A stretch of 64,000 nt of DNA from Massilia kyonggiensis (GTDB taxonomy: Bacteria > Pseudomonadota > Gammaproteobacteria > Burkholderiales > Burkholderiaceae_D), in NCBI RefSeq assembly GCF_024756235.1, contig NZ_JANUGY010000008.1, forward strand, positions 62,001 through 126,000. The letters run 5' to 3'. Below the pieces are notes generated by a model. That model was not told the origin of the DNA. It worked only from the letters and a program-made list of their open reading frames with translations, and did not search any database. The translations under genes and the position numbers were made by a program. Below are positions 7,388 to 15,885 of this stretch, one piece after another (the first letter of the stretch is position 1; each line of letters starts with the position of its first letter).

Positions 7388-10069
7388 TCATTGGCCCGTA
7401 CCCAGCAGCTTCACGGGGCCCAGCATGCCCGCCGGCTGCGGCGCGATCAGCGCGGTGTCCTGCGGGACGAAACGCTGGCCGTAGCGCGCCGACAGCAGCC
7501 GGTAGTCCGGCAGCGGGTGGCCGGCCAGCGCATTCAGCGCGAGATTCGCGACGCGCACTTCGATGCGGTTGCGGCCCGGCTGCAAATAGCCCGTGACGTC
7601 GACGGCATACGGCGGATGCCACACGGCGCCCACGTAACGGCCGTTCACATGGACCTGCGCCGCCTCGCGCACGGGACTCTCGAACATCGCGCGCATGCCG
7701 GCCGGGACTTTCGGCGCGGACTCCAGCGGCGTGCCGGGACCGAAGTCGAGCACGAGGCGGGACGACCGCAGCTGCGCCGCCGTGAGCTCGACGTCTTTTT
7801 CGTAGGTGGCGACGCCCGAGAAATAGCGGGTCGCCTCATCGTCCGTCCACGAGCGCAGCGCAGTGAGACGCTGCGCCTGCGCCCGGCCGGGGAAGCGCAG
7901 GGTCCAGTCGCGGCCCAGGTCCGCGATCTCCGTCGTGGCCGCGACGGGCGCCGGCGCCGGCGGCAGCGCATCCGCCAGCACGAGCACGCGCGAATCGTAC
8001 GGCGCGAGGTCGAGCGCTGCCGGCAAGGTGGCCGCCGTCATGCGGCCGCTGTCGGGATCGATCCACGCGGCCGTCTTGCGGTTGGCGCCGAACGACGCCT
8101 GTGCGTGCACGGGCCGGTTGCTCGTATTTGCGATGAAATAGATGTCCGCGTCGCGCAGCTTGCGGCGCACGAAGCCCACGTCGGACGTTTGCGCCGACAG
8201 CTTCATGTCCGGCGCGAGCACCGCCTGCAGCGCGGCGCCCACGGCGTCGTCGCTCGCGACGGTGCGCACGTTCGGGCTCGCGAACAGCGCCTTCGCTTTC
8301 GCCGCGACGGTCGCCGACACACGCGCCGCGTCGAGATACCCGGGCGCCAGCGACGGCGCGCCGCCAACCGCGACGATGTGCCCGCCGCCGCGGACGTAAG
8401 CCGCCAGCCTGTCGATCACGTCGGGTGCGAGCCGCGTCACGTGCGGCAGCACGAGCACGGGGTAACGAACGCCCAGCGCGAGGATCGCTTCGGCGTCGAT
8501 ATAGTCCAGGTTCTGGCCCGCGTCGAGGATCTGCGCCGTCAGCGCCGGCGTCACGTGGCGGTGCATCTCGGCCGACAGCGACACCTTGCCGGGGACGAGG
8601 GCCGCGTACACGTCATCGTTCGGCAGCAGCACGGCGACCTGGTTCGCGGGCTCGCCCTGGCGCATCAGCCAGCTCATGCGCGTGAGGTAGCCCGTCACTT
8701 GCGGCATCACGTTCCACCACGGGTTGTGGTCGTTGAACACGGCGGCCGCGTAGAACGCGTAGCCCGGCTCGATCGTGCCCGGCGGCGTGTACGGCCAGCC
8801 GTGGCCGACGAACTGGTTCACGCCTTCGAGCAGCATGCGGTCCGCTTCCGCCTTCATGTCCAGCGGCGTCGCGGCGAACGCGGGCGAATGCAGCCACGTC
8901 CACGTCTCCGCCGAGATCACGGGCCGGCCGTACAAATGCCCGGCCGACGTGGCGAGGCGCGTGAACGAGAATTCGCGGAACTGCGGCCCTTCGCCTTCCG
9001 GCAGCGCGACGAGGCGGTTGCTGGACAGCGACACGGCCGGCTCGCCATACGTCTGCGAGCGGAATTGCGTGCCGTGCTTCTTCGCCCAGTCGTCGATCGG
9101 CGTCAGGTACCGTTCGTTCACGAGCTCCGTCTGCGTCAGCGCCCAGTCGCGGCGCAGCGCGGGCGCGCCCGGCCCCTGCCCCGTGAACACGGCCGGCAGG
9201 TGCGGCACGATGTCGTAGCCGCGCCGCCGCCTGAACTCCGCCGCGAAATCGTCGGTCCAGTCGGTGTTGTAGACCTCCAGGCTGTCCGAGAACACGGCAT
9301 ACGGCGGCGCGTCGCCGAACGCTTTCATCAAGGGTTCGGCGACGGTGGCGAGGTGATGGTCGACGGCCTTGCGGCTCAGGTGATCGAGCACGAAGCCTTC
9401 CGCACCCAGCGCCGCGCGCTTGACCTGCTGGCCCGTGCGGCTGGCGATGTACACGACGACCTTGCGCGGCGCGTCGGCCGGCGCGATCGCCGCGCGGCCG
9501 TCGGCGCCGGGCCGTACCTGCAGCGGTGTCAGGGACCCGGGATCGACGCCCGAGCCGACGAAGGCCGCGATCAGCTTTTCGCCGTTCATGACGGCCGGCA
9601 GGGCGAAGCTCGCTGCACCGACAGGCACGTCCACGACGTCCTGGCGCAGGCGCGACGCGGCCTCGCCCACCGTCACGTGCGGGCCGCCGTACGGCCAGCC
9701 GCTGGCCAGCGTCATGTCGACGCGCATGCCGTTGGCGCGGCCCGTGCGGTTGGCAAAGCCCACCGCGTCGAGGAATTCAGGAGAGAGATACGGCACGTTG
9801 CGGATGCCGCGCGCCGCATCGTCGAGCTCCATCGGGTACACGGGCTGGATCTCGAAACCGCCGATGCCGCCGGCCTTCATCGCGAGGATCTCGCGTTCCA
9901 GCTCGGGTTTCTGTACGGCGGGGCCGAACCACCACCAGCGCATCATCGGGCGCGCGTCGGGCGGCGGGGTTTGCAGGTGCTGGGCGACGTCGGCGAACGT
10001 CGTGGACGAGCCGGCCGCGTGCGCGGCGAACGCACACGACAGCGCGAGCGCCAATAAAGGCTTCCTCAT
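7388..10069 (-). CDS. GH106 alpha-L-rhamnosidase
   Basis: 893 residues with signal peptide 1-18. The start of the mature protein, RPMMRWWWFGPAVQKPELEREI followed by GGIGGFEIQPVYPM, is diagnostic of GH106, which cleaves terminal alpha-L-rhamnose from pectic oligosaccharides by inversion. The TIM-barrel portion includes YAVFSDSLEVYNTDWTDDFA and WTWLHSPAFAATPLDMKAEADRML; the C-terminal half contains beta-sandwich domains ending VHVNGRYVGAVWHPPY and LQPGRNRIEVRVANL. Its periplasmic product is the substrate for the neighbouring Rha importer. It follows rhaI after 72 bp containing a perfect hairpin. Confidence 0.92.
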   Translation of the reverse strand: MRKPLLALALSCAFAAHAAGSSTTFADVAQHLQTPPPDARPMMRWWWFGPAVQKPELEREILAMKAGGIGGFEIQPVYPMELDDAARGIRNVPYLSPEFLDAVGFANRTGRANGMRVDMTLASGWPYGGPHVTVGEAASRLRQDVVDVPVGAASFALPAVMNGEKLIAAFVGSGVDPGSLTPLQVRPGADGRAAIAPADAPRKVVVYIASRTGQQVKRAALGAEGFVLDHLSRKAVDHHLATVAEPLMKAFGDAPPYAVFSDSLEVYNTDWTDDFAAEFRRRRGYDIVPHLPAVFTGQGPGAPALRRDWALTQTELVNERYLTPIDDWAKKHGTQFRSQTYGEPAVSLSSNRLVALPEGEGPQFREFSFTRLATSAGHLYGRPVISAETWTWLHSPAFAATPLDMKAEADRMLLEGVNQFVGHGWPYTPPGTIEPGYAFYAAAVFNDHNPWWNVMPQVTGYLTRMSWLMRQGEPANQVAVLLPNDDVYAALVPGKVSLSAEMHRHVTPALTAQILDAGQNLDYIDAEAILALGVRYPVLVLPHVTRLAPDVIDRLAAYVRGGGHIVAVGGAPSLAPGYLDAARVSATVAAKAKALFASPNVRTVASDDAVGAALQAVLAPDMKLSAQTSDVGFVRRKLRDADIYFIANTSNRPVHAQASFGANRKTAAWIDPDSGRMTAATLPAALDLAPYDSRVLVLADALPPAPAPVAATTEIADLGRDWTLRFPGRAQAQRLTALRSWTDDEATRYFSGVATYEKDVELTAAQLRSSRLVLDFGPGTPLESAPKVPAGMRAMFESPVREAAQVHVNGRYVGAVWHPPYAVDVTGYLQPGRNRIEVRVANLALNALAGHPLPDYRLLSARYGQRFVPQDTALIAPQPAGMLGPVKLLGTGQ

Positions 10070-10098
10070 GCGGGAAAACTCCGGGACGAGTGGCAGGA

Positions 10099-10122
10099 AC
10101 GCGCCGGGACGAGCCGGCGCGT
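10099..10122 (-). other. Perfect intra-operon hairpin between rhaI and the rhamnosidase gene
   Basis: ACGCGCCGG (10099-10107) and CCGGCGCGT (10114-10122) pair perfectly over 9 bp with a 6-nt loop. No T-run follows in the direction of transcription, so it does not look like an intrinsic terminator. It may protect the upstream rhaDI message or cap transcript processing ends. Confidence 0.6.
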
Positions 10123-10141
10123 GCGAATCGCGGCGACGTAC

Positions 10142-11437
10142 TTACACGATGCCGCTGCTGCTCGCCCCCGCCTTCGCCGGGCGCGCACTGGCCACCTTGT
10201 CGCGATATCCGCTGGCGCGGTAGCACGCGACCGGATCCGCCGCGCCGCCGGAACGCACACGGGCCATCGCCAGAATCGGCGACACGTCCGTGCGGAACGC
10301 CTGTTTCAGCGCCTGCGCCGACAGCAGCACGTCGTTCGCCTCCTGCAGCCCGGCCAGTTGCGCGCGGTCGACCAGTGCGGCCTGTACGTACGCGCGCTGG
10401 ACTTCCACGGCGCTGTTCATCAGGCTTTCCACCGGATCGGTGACGTTGTGCGACTGGTCCAGCATGTACGCCGGCTTGAACGCCGGGCCTTCCCGCAGGG
10501 CGGCATCGGCCAGCTCGTTGAAGACGAGGAACAGCTGGAACGGATTGATCGAACCGGAATCCAGGTCGTCGTCGCCGTATTTGCTGTCGTTGAAGTGGAA
10601 GCCGCCCAGCTTGCCGAACTGCGCGAGGCGCGCGACGATCATTTCGATGTTCGTGTTCGGCGCGTGGTGGCCCAGGTCGACGAGGCATTTGGCTTTCGGC
10701 CCCAGCGCCGTTGCGCACGCGAAGCTCGTGCCCCAGTCCGCGATGGTCGTCGCATAGAACGCCGGCTCGAACAGTTTATGTTCGATGAAGACGTTCCAGT
10801 CGTCCGGCAGCGCCGCGTAGATCTCGCGCATGCTGTCCAGGTAGCGCTCCAGCGCGCCGCGCAGGTTGTGCTGGCCGGGGAAGTTGGCGCCGTCGCCGAC
10901 CCACACCGTCAGCGCCTTCGACCCGAGTTCGCGCCCCAGTTCGATGCACTCGATGTTGTGCTTCACGGCCTGCGCGCGCGTGGCGCTGCTCTGCGCCGTC
11001 AGGCTGCCGTATTTATACGTGTGTTCCTGGTTCTGCTGGTCCTGGAACGTGTTCGAGTTGACGGCGTCGAACGCCAGGCCCAGACTGTCCGCCTTCTCGC
11101 GCAGCTCCTTCGCATCCGTCGGTCTGTCCCACGGGAAGTGCGGCGACACGGCCGGCGTGGCGCGGGTCAGCTGGTTGATGACGGCGCAGTCGTCCAGTTT
11201 TTCGAACACGTTGCGCGGTTCGCCGCGGCCCGGGAAGCGCGCGAAACGGGTGCCGCCCGTGCCCACGCCCCAGCTGGGGACCGCGACCGCGAAGCGCTGC
11301 GCGAGGGCCGTCAATGCCTCGATATCCTGGCCGCGGCGGGCGAGCATGCCGCCCAGCGCGTCGTAGTCGGCTTCCAGCCCTGAGGCCAGCTTCGCGTTGT
11401 GGTCGGCCACCAGACCGGCATCGATGAGGGTCGTCAT
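10142..11437 (-). CDS. rhaI: L-rhamnose isomerase (RhaI type)
   Basis: 431 residues, a xylose-isomerase-like TIM barrel that converts L-rhamnose to L-rhamnulose. It belongs to the RhaI branch found in Pseudomonas and rhizobia, not the E. coli RhaA branch. Supporting motifs: FAVAVPSWGVGTGGTRFARF, FPWDRP, LTVWVGDGANFPGQ, FIEHKLFEPAFY, CLVDLGHHAPNTNIE and GGFHFNDSKYGDDDLD; these hold the metal-binding Glu, Asp and His residues. AGGAGACTAC precedes the ATG. The gene is 60 bp downstream of rhaD, with a strong hairpin in the gap, and upstream of the GH106 gene. Confidence 0.95.
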   Translation of the reverse strand: MTTLIDAGLVADHNAKLASGLEADYDALGGMLARRGQDIEALTALAQRFAVAVPSWGVGTGGTRFARFPGRGEPRNVFEKLDDCAVINQLTRATPAVSPHFPWDRPTDAKELREKADSLGLAFDAVNSNTFQDQQNQEHTYKYGSLTAQSSATRAQAVKHNIECIELGRELGSKALTVWVGDGANFPGQHNLRGALERYLDSMREIYAALPDDWNVFIEHKLFEPAFYATTIADWGTSFACATALGPKAKCLVDLGHHAPNTNIEMIVARLAQFGKLGGFHFNDSKYGDDDLDSGSINPFQLFLVFNELADAALREGPAFKPAYMLDQSHNVTDPVESLMNSAVEVQRAYVQAALVDRAQLAGLQEANDVLLSAQALKQAFRTDVSPILAMARVRSGGAADPVACYRASGYRDKVASARPAKAGASSSGIV

Positions 11438-11454
11438 GTAGTCTCCTGTCGTCG

Positions 11455-11479
11455 GCGGCACCGCGACCGGCGGTGCCGC
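11455..11479 (-). other. Perfect 10-bp hairpin between rhaD and rhaI
   Basis: GCGGCACCGC (11455-11464) and GCGGTGCCGC (11470-11479) form a perfect 10-bp stem with a 5-nt loop, all GC-rich. It sits about 8 nt upstream of the rhaI ribosome-binding site and lacks a T-tract, arguing against termination. A role in mRNA processing or in setting relative amounts of RhaD and RhaI is inferred. Confidence 0.65.
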
Positions 11480-11497
11480 TGTTCTTTTGAATGATTA

Positions 11498-13606
11498 TTA
11501 TCGCGTGAACGCCGCCGCGTTGCCTGCGTCGACGTTCAGCACGTTGCCCGTGCTCTTGCCCGATTTTTCGCTGGCGAAGAAGTACACCGCTTCCGCGATA
11601 TCTTCCGGGAACACGCTTTTCTTGAGCATGCTGCGCTTGCGGTAGAACTCTTCCACGTCGTCCGTGTCGATCTTGTTCGACGCGGCGCGCTCTTCCTTCC
11701 ACTTGCCGTCCCAGATGCGCGAGCCGCGGATGACGGCGTCCGGGTTGACCACGTTGACGCGGATGCCGTGCTCCGCGCCTTCCAGCGCGATGCAGCGGGC
11801 CAGATGGATCTCGGCCGCCTTCGCCGTGCAGTAAGCCGACGCGCCGGCCGATGCAACCAGGCCGTTCTTGCTGCCCACGAAGACGATGCTGCCGCCCAGT
11901 TTTTGCTGCTTCATGATCTGGAACGCGTTGCGCGACACGAGGAAGTAGCCGGTGACGAGAATGTCCTGGTTGCGCTTCCACACTTCCAGCGACGTCTCGT
12001 CCAGCGGCGCGGCCGACGCGATGCCCGCGTTGGACACGAGCAGGTCGACGCCGCCGAAACGCAGTGCGGTCGCGGAGAGGATGCCGCCGACCTGCTCCTC
12101 GCTCGTGATGTTGGCCTGCACGGTCGCGACGTTGTCCTTGCCGGCGACCTTGACGAGGTTCTCCTTCGCGCCTTCCAGCGCTTCGGCATCGATATCGGTC
12201 AGCATCACGCACGCGCCTTCCTGCAGCAGCTGGCGCGCCACGGCCTGGCCGATGCCGCCCGCGCCGCCCGTCACGAGAGCGATACGGCCCGCGAGGCTCT
12301 TCGGCTTCGGCATGCGCTGCAGCTTCGCTTCTTCCAGCAGCCAGTATTCGATGTCGAACGCTTCCTGCTCGGGCAGGCCGACATATTCGTCGACGCCGTT
12401 CGCACCGCGCATCACGTTGATCGCGTTGACGTAGAACTCGCCGGCGATGCGTGCCGTCGCCTTGTCCTTCGCGAACGACAGCATGCCCACGCCCGGGATC
12501 AGGTAGATGATCGGGTTGGCGTCGCGGATCTTCGGCGACGTCGCGCGCTTGCAGCGCTCGTAATAGGCCGTGTAATCGGCGCGGTAATCGCTCAAAGCCT
12601 GATCGAGGCTGTTCACGAGGCGGTCGAAATCCGGCGCGGCCGGGTCGAAGTCCAGCACCAGCGGACGGATCTTCGTGCGCAGGAAGTGGTCCGGGCAGGA
12701 CGTGCCCAGCGCGGCCAGCGGCGCGAGGTCGGCGCTGCAGACGAATTCAAGCACGGCGCCGGAATCGTCGAAGTGGCCCAGCTTGAACTCCTGCTGGCTG
12801 ATCTTCCCGCGCAGCAGGGGCATCAGGCGGGCGACGAGGGCCGCGCGCGCATCCGCGGCCAGCGGCTGGGCGACCTGGCCGCCGAACACGGGCTGCTTCA
12901 CGTTCGCGGCCAGCCATTCCTCGGCGCGCTTGATCATCGCGAGCGTCGTCTCGTAGCAGGATTTCGCGGTGTCGCCCCACGTGAACAGGCCGTGGCCTTC
13001 GAGGATGATGCCCTTCAGCTGCGGCTGTTCCCGCGACAGCTGTTCCAGTTTCAGGCCGAGGTCATAGCCCGGGCGCTGCCACGGCAGCCAACCCAGTTCG
13101 CCTTCGAAGATCTTCTCGGTCAGCGCGCGGCTGTTCCTGCAGGCCGCGATCGCAATCACCGCATCCGGGTGCATGTGGTCGACGTGCCGGCGGTCGATGT
13201 AGGCGTGCAGCGGCGTGTCGATCGACGCGGCGCGCGGGTTCAGGTCGAACGTGCAGTGCGGCAGGTAGCCGACCATCTCGTCCTCGTGTTCGAGGCCGCG
13301 GTAGCGCTGCTTCAGTGCCTGGAGCTTGTCCATGTACAGGGTCGAGAAGCCGTCCAGCTTGATCGAACCGAGGTCGCCGCCGGAACCCTTCACCCACAGC
13401 ACGTCGACCTGTTCGCCCGTGAGCGGATCCGTCATGACGATCTTGGCCGACGTATTCCCGCCGCCGAAGTTCGTGATGCGCAGGTCGGAACCGAGCAGGT
13501 TGGAACGGTACAGCAGCAGTTCAGGTTCGCTCAGCGTGGCGGCGTGCTGGTCATCCCAGCGCGACGTGATCGGTTCCTTGTGCGTGGTGTCGCTCATTGC
13601 ACCCAT
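11498..13606 (-). CDS. rhaD: Bifunctional rhamnulose-1-phosphate aldolase / lactaldehyde dehydrogenase
   Basis: 702 residues with two catalytic domains. Residues 1 to about 425 form a class II aldolase/adducin fold with metal-binding histidines in HVDHMHPDAVIAI and GHGLFTWG; this part splits rhamnulose-1-phosphate into dihydroxyacetone phosphate and lactaldehyde. The remainder (about 435-702) is a short-chain dehydrogenase with TGGAGGIG, an NAG segment (VSNAGIAS) and YCTAKAA, expected to oxidise lactaldehyde to lactate. This fusion is known as RhaD in rhizobia and RhaEW in Bacillus. The ATG at 13606 is preferred since GGAG lies 8 nt before it; ATG 13597 is an alternative. First gene of the left rha arm. 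Confidence 0.94.
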   Translation of the reverse strand: MGAMSDTTHKEPITSRWDDQHAATLSEPELLLYRSNLLGSDLRITNFGGGNTSAKIVMTDPLTGEQVDVLWVKGSGGDLGSIKLDGFSTLYMDKLQALKQRYRGLEHEDEMVGYLPHCTFDLNPRAASIDTPLHAYIDRRHVDHMHPDAVIAIAACRNSRALTEKIFEGELGWLPWQRPGYDLGLKLEQLSREQPQLKGIILEGHGLFTWGDTAKSCYETTLAMIKRAEEWLAANVKQPVFGGQVAQPLAADARAALVARLMPLLRGKISQQEFKLGHFDDSGAVLEFVCSADLAPLAALGTSCPDHFLRTKIRPLVLDFDPAAPDFDRLVNSLDQALSDYRADYTAYYERCKRATSPKIRDANPIIYLIPGVGMLSFAKDKATARIAGEFYVNAINVMRGANGVDEYVGLPEQEAFDIEYWLLEEAKLQRMPKPKSLAGRIALVTGGAGGIGQAVARQLLQEGACVMLTDIDAEALEGAKENLVKVAGKDNVATVQANITSEEQVGGILSATALRFGGVDLLVSNAGIASAAPLDETSLEVWKRNQDILVTGYFLVSRNAFQIMKQQKLGGSIVFVGSKNGLVASAGASAYCTAKAAEIHLARCIALEGAEHGIRVNVVNPDAVIRGSRIWDGKWKEERAASNKIDTDDVEEFYRKRSMLKKSVFPEDIAEAVYFFASEKSGKSTGNVLNVDAGNAAAFTR

Positions 13607-13674
13607 AAATAGGTCTCCATGTGTTTGCGTTGTGTGTCGCCCGCGCCGTGGGTCACGGTCGCGGCATCGGGCAC

Positions 13675-13704
13675 AGTAGAATTCAGCGGCCCAAGCAGTG
13701 TCAA
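13675..13704 (-). promoter_or_regulatory. Candidate promoter of rhaD operon
   Basis: On the minus strand TTGACA (13704-13699, perfect -35) is followed after 18 bp by TCTACT (13680-13675). Transcription would begin near 13668, about 60 nt before the rhaD start. Confidence 0.5.
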
Positions 13705-13711
13705 CGCGGAA

Positions 13712-13758
13712 TCGATCAACATCGTGACCAAGAGCGATTTAATCACGCGGTTGATCGA
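13712..13758. promoter_or_regulatory. Inverted repeat TCGATCAAC...GTTGATCGA, possible RhaR operator
   Basis: TCGATCAAC (13712-13720) and GTTGATCGA (13750-13758) are exact reverse complements separated by 29 bp. The pair lies directly upstream of the -35 box proposed for rhaD. Assignment to the DeoR-type RhaR is inference from position. Confidence 0.45.
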
Positions 13759-13793
13759 AACGCGCATTTGGGCGCCGTTCGCGGGTCAAATAA

Positions 13794-13820
13794 TCAATCG
13801 TTTGATCATTTAACGATTGA
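13794..13820. promoter_or_regulatory. Perfect inverted repeat TCAATCGTT-N9-AACGATTGA overlapping the rhaR promoter
   Basis: The two 9-bp arms (13794-13802 and 13812-13820) match exactly and run into the -35 box of the rightward promoter candidate. A repressor bound here would block the rhaRSTPQK transcript, the arrangement expected of autoregulation by a DeoR-family protein. Confidence 0.5.
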
Positions 13821-13845
13821 CGGCCTTTCAACTCCTCATTACTCT
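13817..13845 (+). promoter_or_regulatory. Candidate promoter of rhaRSTPQK
   Basis: TTGACG (13817-13822) and TACTCT (13840-13845) are separated by 17 bp, a good sigma-70 match. The predicted start near 13852 gives a leader of about 70 nt to the rhaR ATG. Confidence 0.45.
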
Positions 13846-13920
13846 TTTTCCCAGACAGCGCGACCCACGGTACGACGCTGTCACCGCCGCACAACTACAT
13901 AAACGGCATAGGAGGAGACT

Positions 13921-14823
13921 ATGGTGAATCACAAGCGCCGCAAGCGTTTGCTGAAACTGCTCGCCGAGCACCAGACGGCGACGGTCCAGCAACTCGTCGA
14001 ATGGCTCAACGCGTCACCGGCCACGGTCCGGCGCGACATCAGCTGGCTCGCAGCCCGCAACCTGCTCACCCGCACCCGCGGCGGCGCCGAGAACCTGCTT
14101 CCCAAGAAGCGCCAGTTCCCGCTGTCGAGCGAAACGTTCCAGAACAATATCCAGTGCTACGCCGCCCGCAAACGGGCCATCGCCCGCCACGCGGCCGGCA
14201 TGTGTACCGACGGCGAAACGATCATCATCAACGGCGGCACGACGACGTTCATGATGGCCGAGTTCCTGGCCGACAAACACCTCAAGATTCTCACCAATTC
14301 GTTCCTGATGGCGGAGCGCCTGCTCGTCTCGAGCGAGAACGAGATCATCGTCCCCGGCGGGAAGGTCTACCGCGAGCAGAACGTGATCCTCTCCCCGTTC
14401 GACAACGACATCACCCAGCACCACTACGCGGGCAAGATGTTCATGAGCGTCTACGGCCTGTCGCTGCTCGGCCTGATGGAAGCGGATCCGCTGCTGATCC
14501 AGGCGGAAAAGCGTTTGATCAGCCAGGCGGAAGAACTGGTCGTGCTGGCCGACAGTTCCAAGTTCGCGCGCAAGGCGGGCCTGATCCTGTGCGGCCTCGA
14601 TCGCGTATCGACCGTCATCACGGACACCGGCGCCTCCGACAAGGCCGTACAGACGCTCGAGCAATACGGCGTCAAGGTCGTCACGGTCGAACCGGACGAG
14701 GTGGCGCCGAACGTCGGCGCGCCTTTTTTTAATCCGCAGTTCGACCTGCAATCGGCCGCGCTGTTCCACCTGGACGCGCAGCTCGACCCGCGTCTGGACG
14801 CGCAACTGGAGGCCGCACATTGA
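13921..14823 (+). CDS. rhaR: DeoR-family repressor of rhamnose catabolism
   Basis: 300 residues. Residues 1-60 form the DeoR winged helix (RRKRLLKLLAEHQTATVQQL, SPATVRRDISWLAARN); the rest is the sugar-phosphate sensor domain with IINGGTTTFMMAEFL, IIVPGGKVYREQN and VLADSSKFARKAG. By analogy with rhizobial RhaR it should repress both divergent operons until a rhamnose-derived ligand appears. GGAGGAGACT directly precedes ATG. Its last codon overlaps the TTG start of rhaS (TTGA). The C-terminal tail is unusual, a short run of similar units (LDAQLDPRLDAQLEAAH). Confidence 0.9.
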   Translation: MVNHKRRKRLLKLLAEHQTATVQQLVEWLNASPATVRRDISWLAARNLLTRTRGGAENLLPKKRQFPLSSETFQNNIQCYAARKRAIARHAAGMCTDGETIIINGGTTTFMMAEFLADKHLKILTNSFLMAERLLVSSENEIIVPGGKVYREQNVILSPFDNDITQHHYAGKMFMSVYGLSLLGLMEADPLLIQAEKRLISQAEELVVLADSSKFARKAGLILCGLDRVSTVITDTGASDKAVQTLEQYGVKVVTVEPDEVAPNVGAPFFNPQFDLQSAALFHLDAQLDPRLDAQLEAAH

Positions 14824-15827
14824 AGCTTAAGACCACCCTGCTCGCGCTGGCGGCCATTGGCGTGCTGGCAGGCGCCACCGGCTGCGGCGAGAAGAAGCCC
14901 GAGAAGACCCGCATCGCGATGGTCGTGAAAAACCTCGGCAACGGCTTCTTCGACGCGGCCCACACCGGCGCCGACGAAGCGGCGAAACAGCTCGGCAACG
15001 TCGAAGTGATCTATACAGGTCCGACGACGCCCAGTGCCGAAGGCCAGATCGAGATCATCAACGCGCTGATCAGCCAGAAGGTCGACGCCATCGTCATCTC
15101 GGCGAACGACCCGAACGCGCTGGTGCCGATCGCGAAGAAGGCGATGCAGCGCGGGATCAAGGTCGTCTCGTTCGACAGCGGCCTCGCGCCGGAAGGCCGG
15201 CAGATGCAGCTGAATCCGTCGAACGCGGAACTGATCGGCGAGAAGCAGATCCAGATGGCGGCGGGCGAGATCGGGGGCGCGGGCGAGATCGCGATCCTGT
15301 CCGCCTCCGCGCAGGCGACGAACCAGAACATCTGGATCGGCGTGATGAAGAAGGTGCTGGAAAAGCCCGAGTACTCGAAGATCAAGCTCGTGGCCACGGT
15401 GTACGGCGACGACCAGTCGGATAAAAGCTACCGCGAAGCGATCGGCCTGCTGCGCAGCCATCCGAACCTGAAGGCGATCATCGCGCCGACCACCGTCGGC
15501 ATCGTCGCGGCCAGCAAGGCCGTGGCGGACGAACACCTCGTCGGCAAGGTTTATGTGACGGGCCTCGGCCTGCCGTCCGAGATGGCGGGCCACGTGAGGA
15601 GCGGCGCCGTGAAGGAATTCGCGATCTGGAACCCCATCGACCTGGGCTACGCCGCCACCTACGCGGCCGACCAGTTCGTGAAGGGCAAGGCGGAAGCGAA
15701 GCCCGGTGCGAGCGTGTCCGTCGGACGGCTGGGGAGCGTGACGCTCGACGCCAATGGCGAGGCCGCACTGGGACCGCCGTTCACGTATAACGCGGACAAC
15801 GTCGACAAGTTCGCAAAGCTGTTCTAA
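14820..15827 (+). CDS. rhaS: Rhamnose ABC transporter, periplasmic binding lipoprotein
   Basis: 335 residues of the periplasmic-binding-protein-like I class (RbsB fold). A signal peptide ends at a lipobox-like ATGC (Cys22). The mature protein starts KTRIAMVVKNLGNGFFDAA and includes the hinge and ligand region DAIVISANDPNALVPIAKKA, VVSFDSG and NQNIWIGVMKKVL. It captures L-rhamnose and delivers it to RhaPQ. The start is TTG at 14820, overlapping the rhaR stop, with GGAGG 7 nt upstream. A hairpin follows the stop codon, consistent with the binding protein being made in excess over the membrane subunits. Confidence 0.93.
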   Translation: MKLKTTLLALAAIGVLAGATGCGEKKPEKTRIAMVVKNLGNGFFDAAHTGADEAAKQLGNVEVIYTGPTTPSAEGQIEIINALISQKVDAIVISANDPNALVPIAKKAMQRGIKVVSFDSGLAPEGRQMQLNPSNAELIGEKQIQMAAGEIGGAGEIAILSASAQATNQNIWIGVMKKVLEKPEYSKIKLVATVYGDDQSDKSYREAIGLLRSHPNLKAIIAPTTVGIVAASKAVADEHLVGKVYVTGLGLPSEMAGHVRSGAVKEFAIWNPIDLGYAATYAADQFVKGKAEAKPGASVSVGRLGSVTLDANGEAALGPPFTYNADNVDKFAKLF

Positions 15828-15849
15828 GCCGTACGTCTCAATCAACAGT

Positions 15850-15876
15850 CGTTCCCGACTTCGCCGGTCGGGAACG
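15850..15876 (+). other. Perfect 10-bp hairpin between rhaS and rhaT
   Basis: CGTTCCCGAC (15850-15859) and GTCGGGAACG (15867-15876) pair perfectly with loop TTCGCCG. The 3' arm contains GGGAA, the only purine-rich stretch upstream of the rhaT ATG at 15886, so folding could hide that site. No T-run follows. The likely effects, inferred, are stabilised rhaS mRNA and dampened rhaT translation. Confidence 0.65.
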
Positions 15877-15885
15877 CGATACCCT

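Larger units (their letters stand above)
13607..13920. promoter_or_regulatory. Divergent rhaD/rhaR control region
   Basis: This 314-bp gap separates the two rha operons and is visibly lower in GC than its flanks around 13720-13860. It carries a promoter candidate for each direction and two sets of perfect inverted repeats, described separately. No open frame in it is convincing. Confidence 0.8.

Noticed and set aside
7367..10057. Long plus-strand frame opposite the rhamnosidase gene
   Set aside because: Low-complexity Arg/His/Ala sequence mirroring GH106 codons; no start signal or domain.
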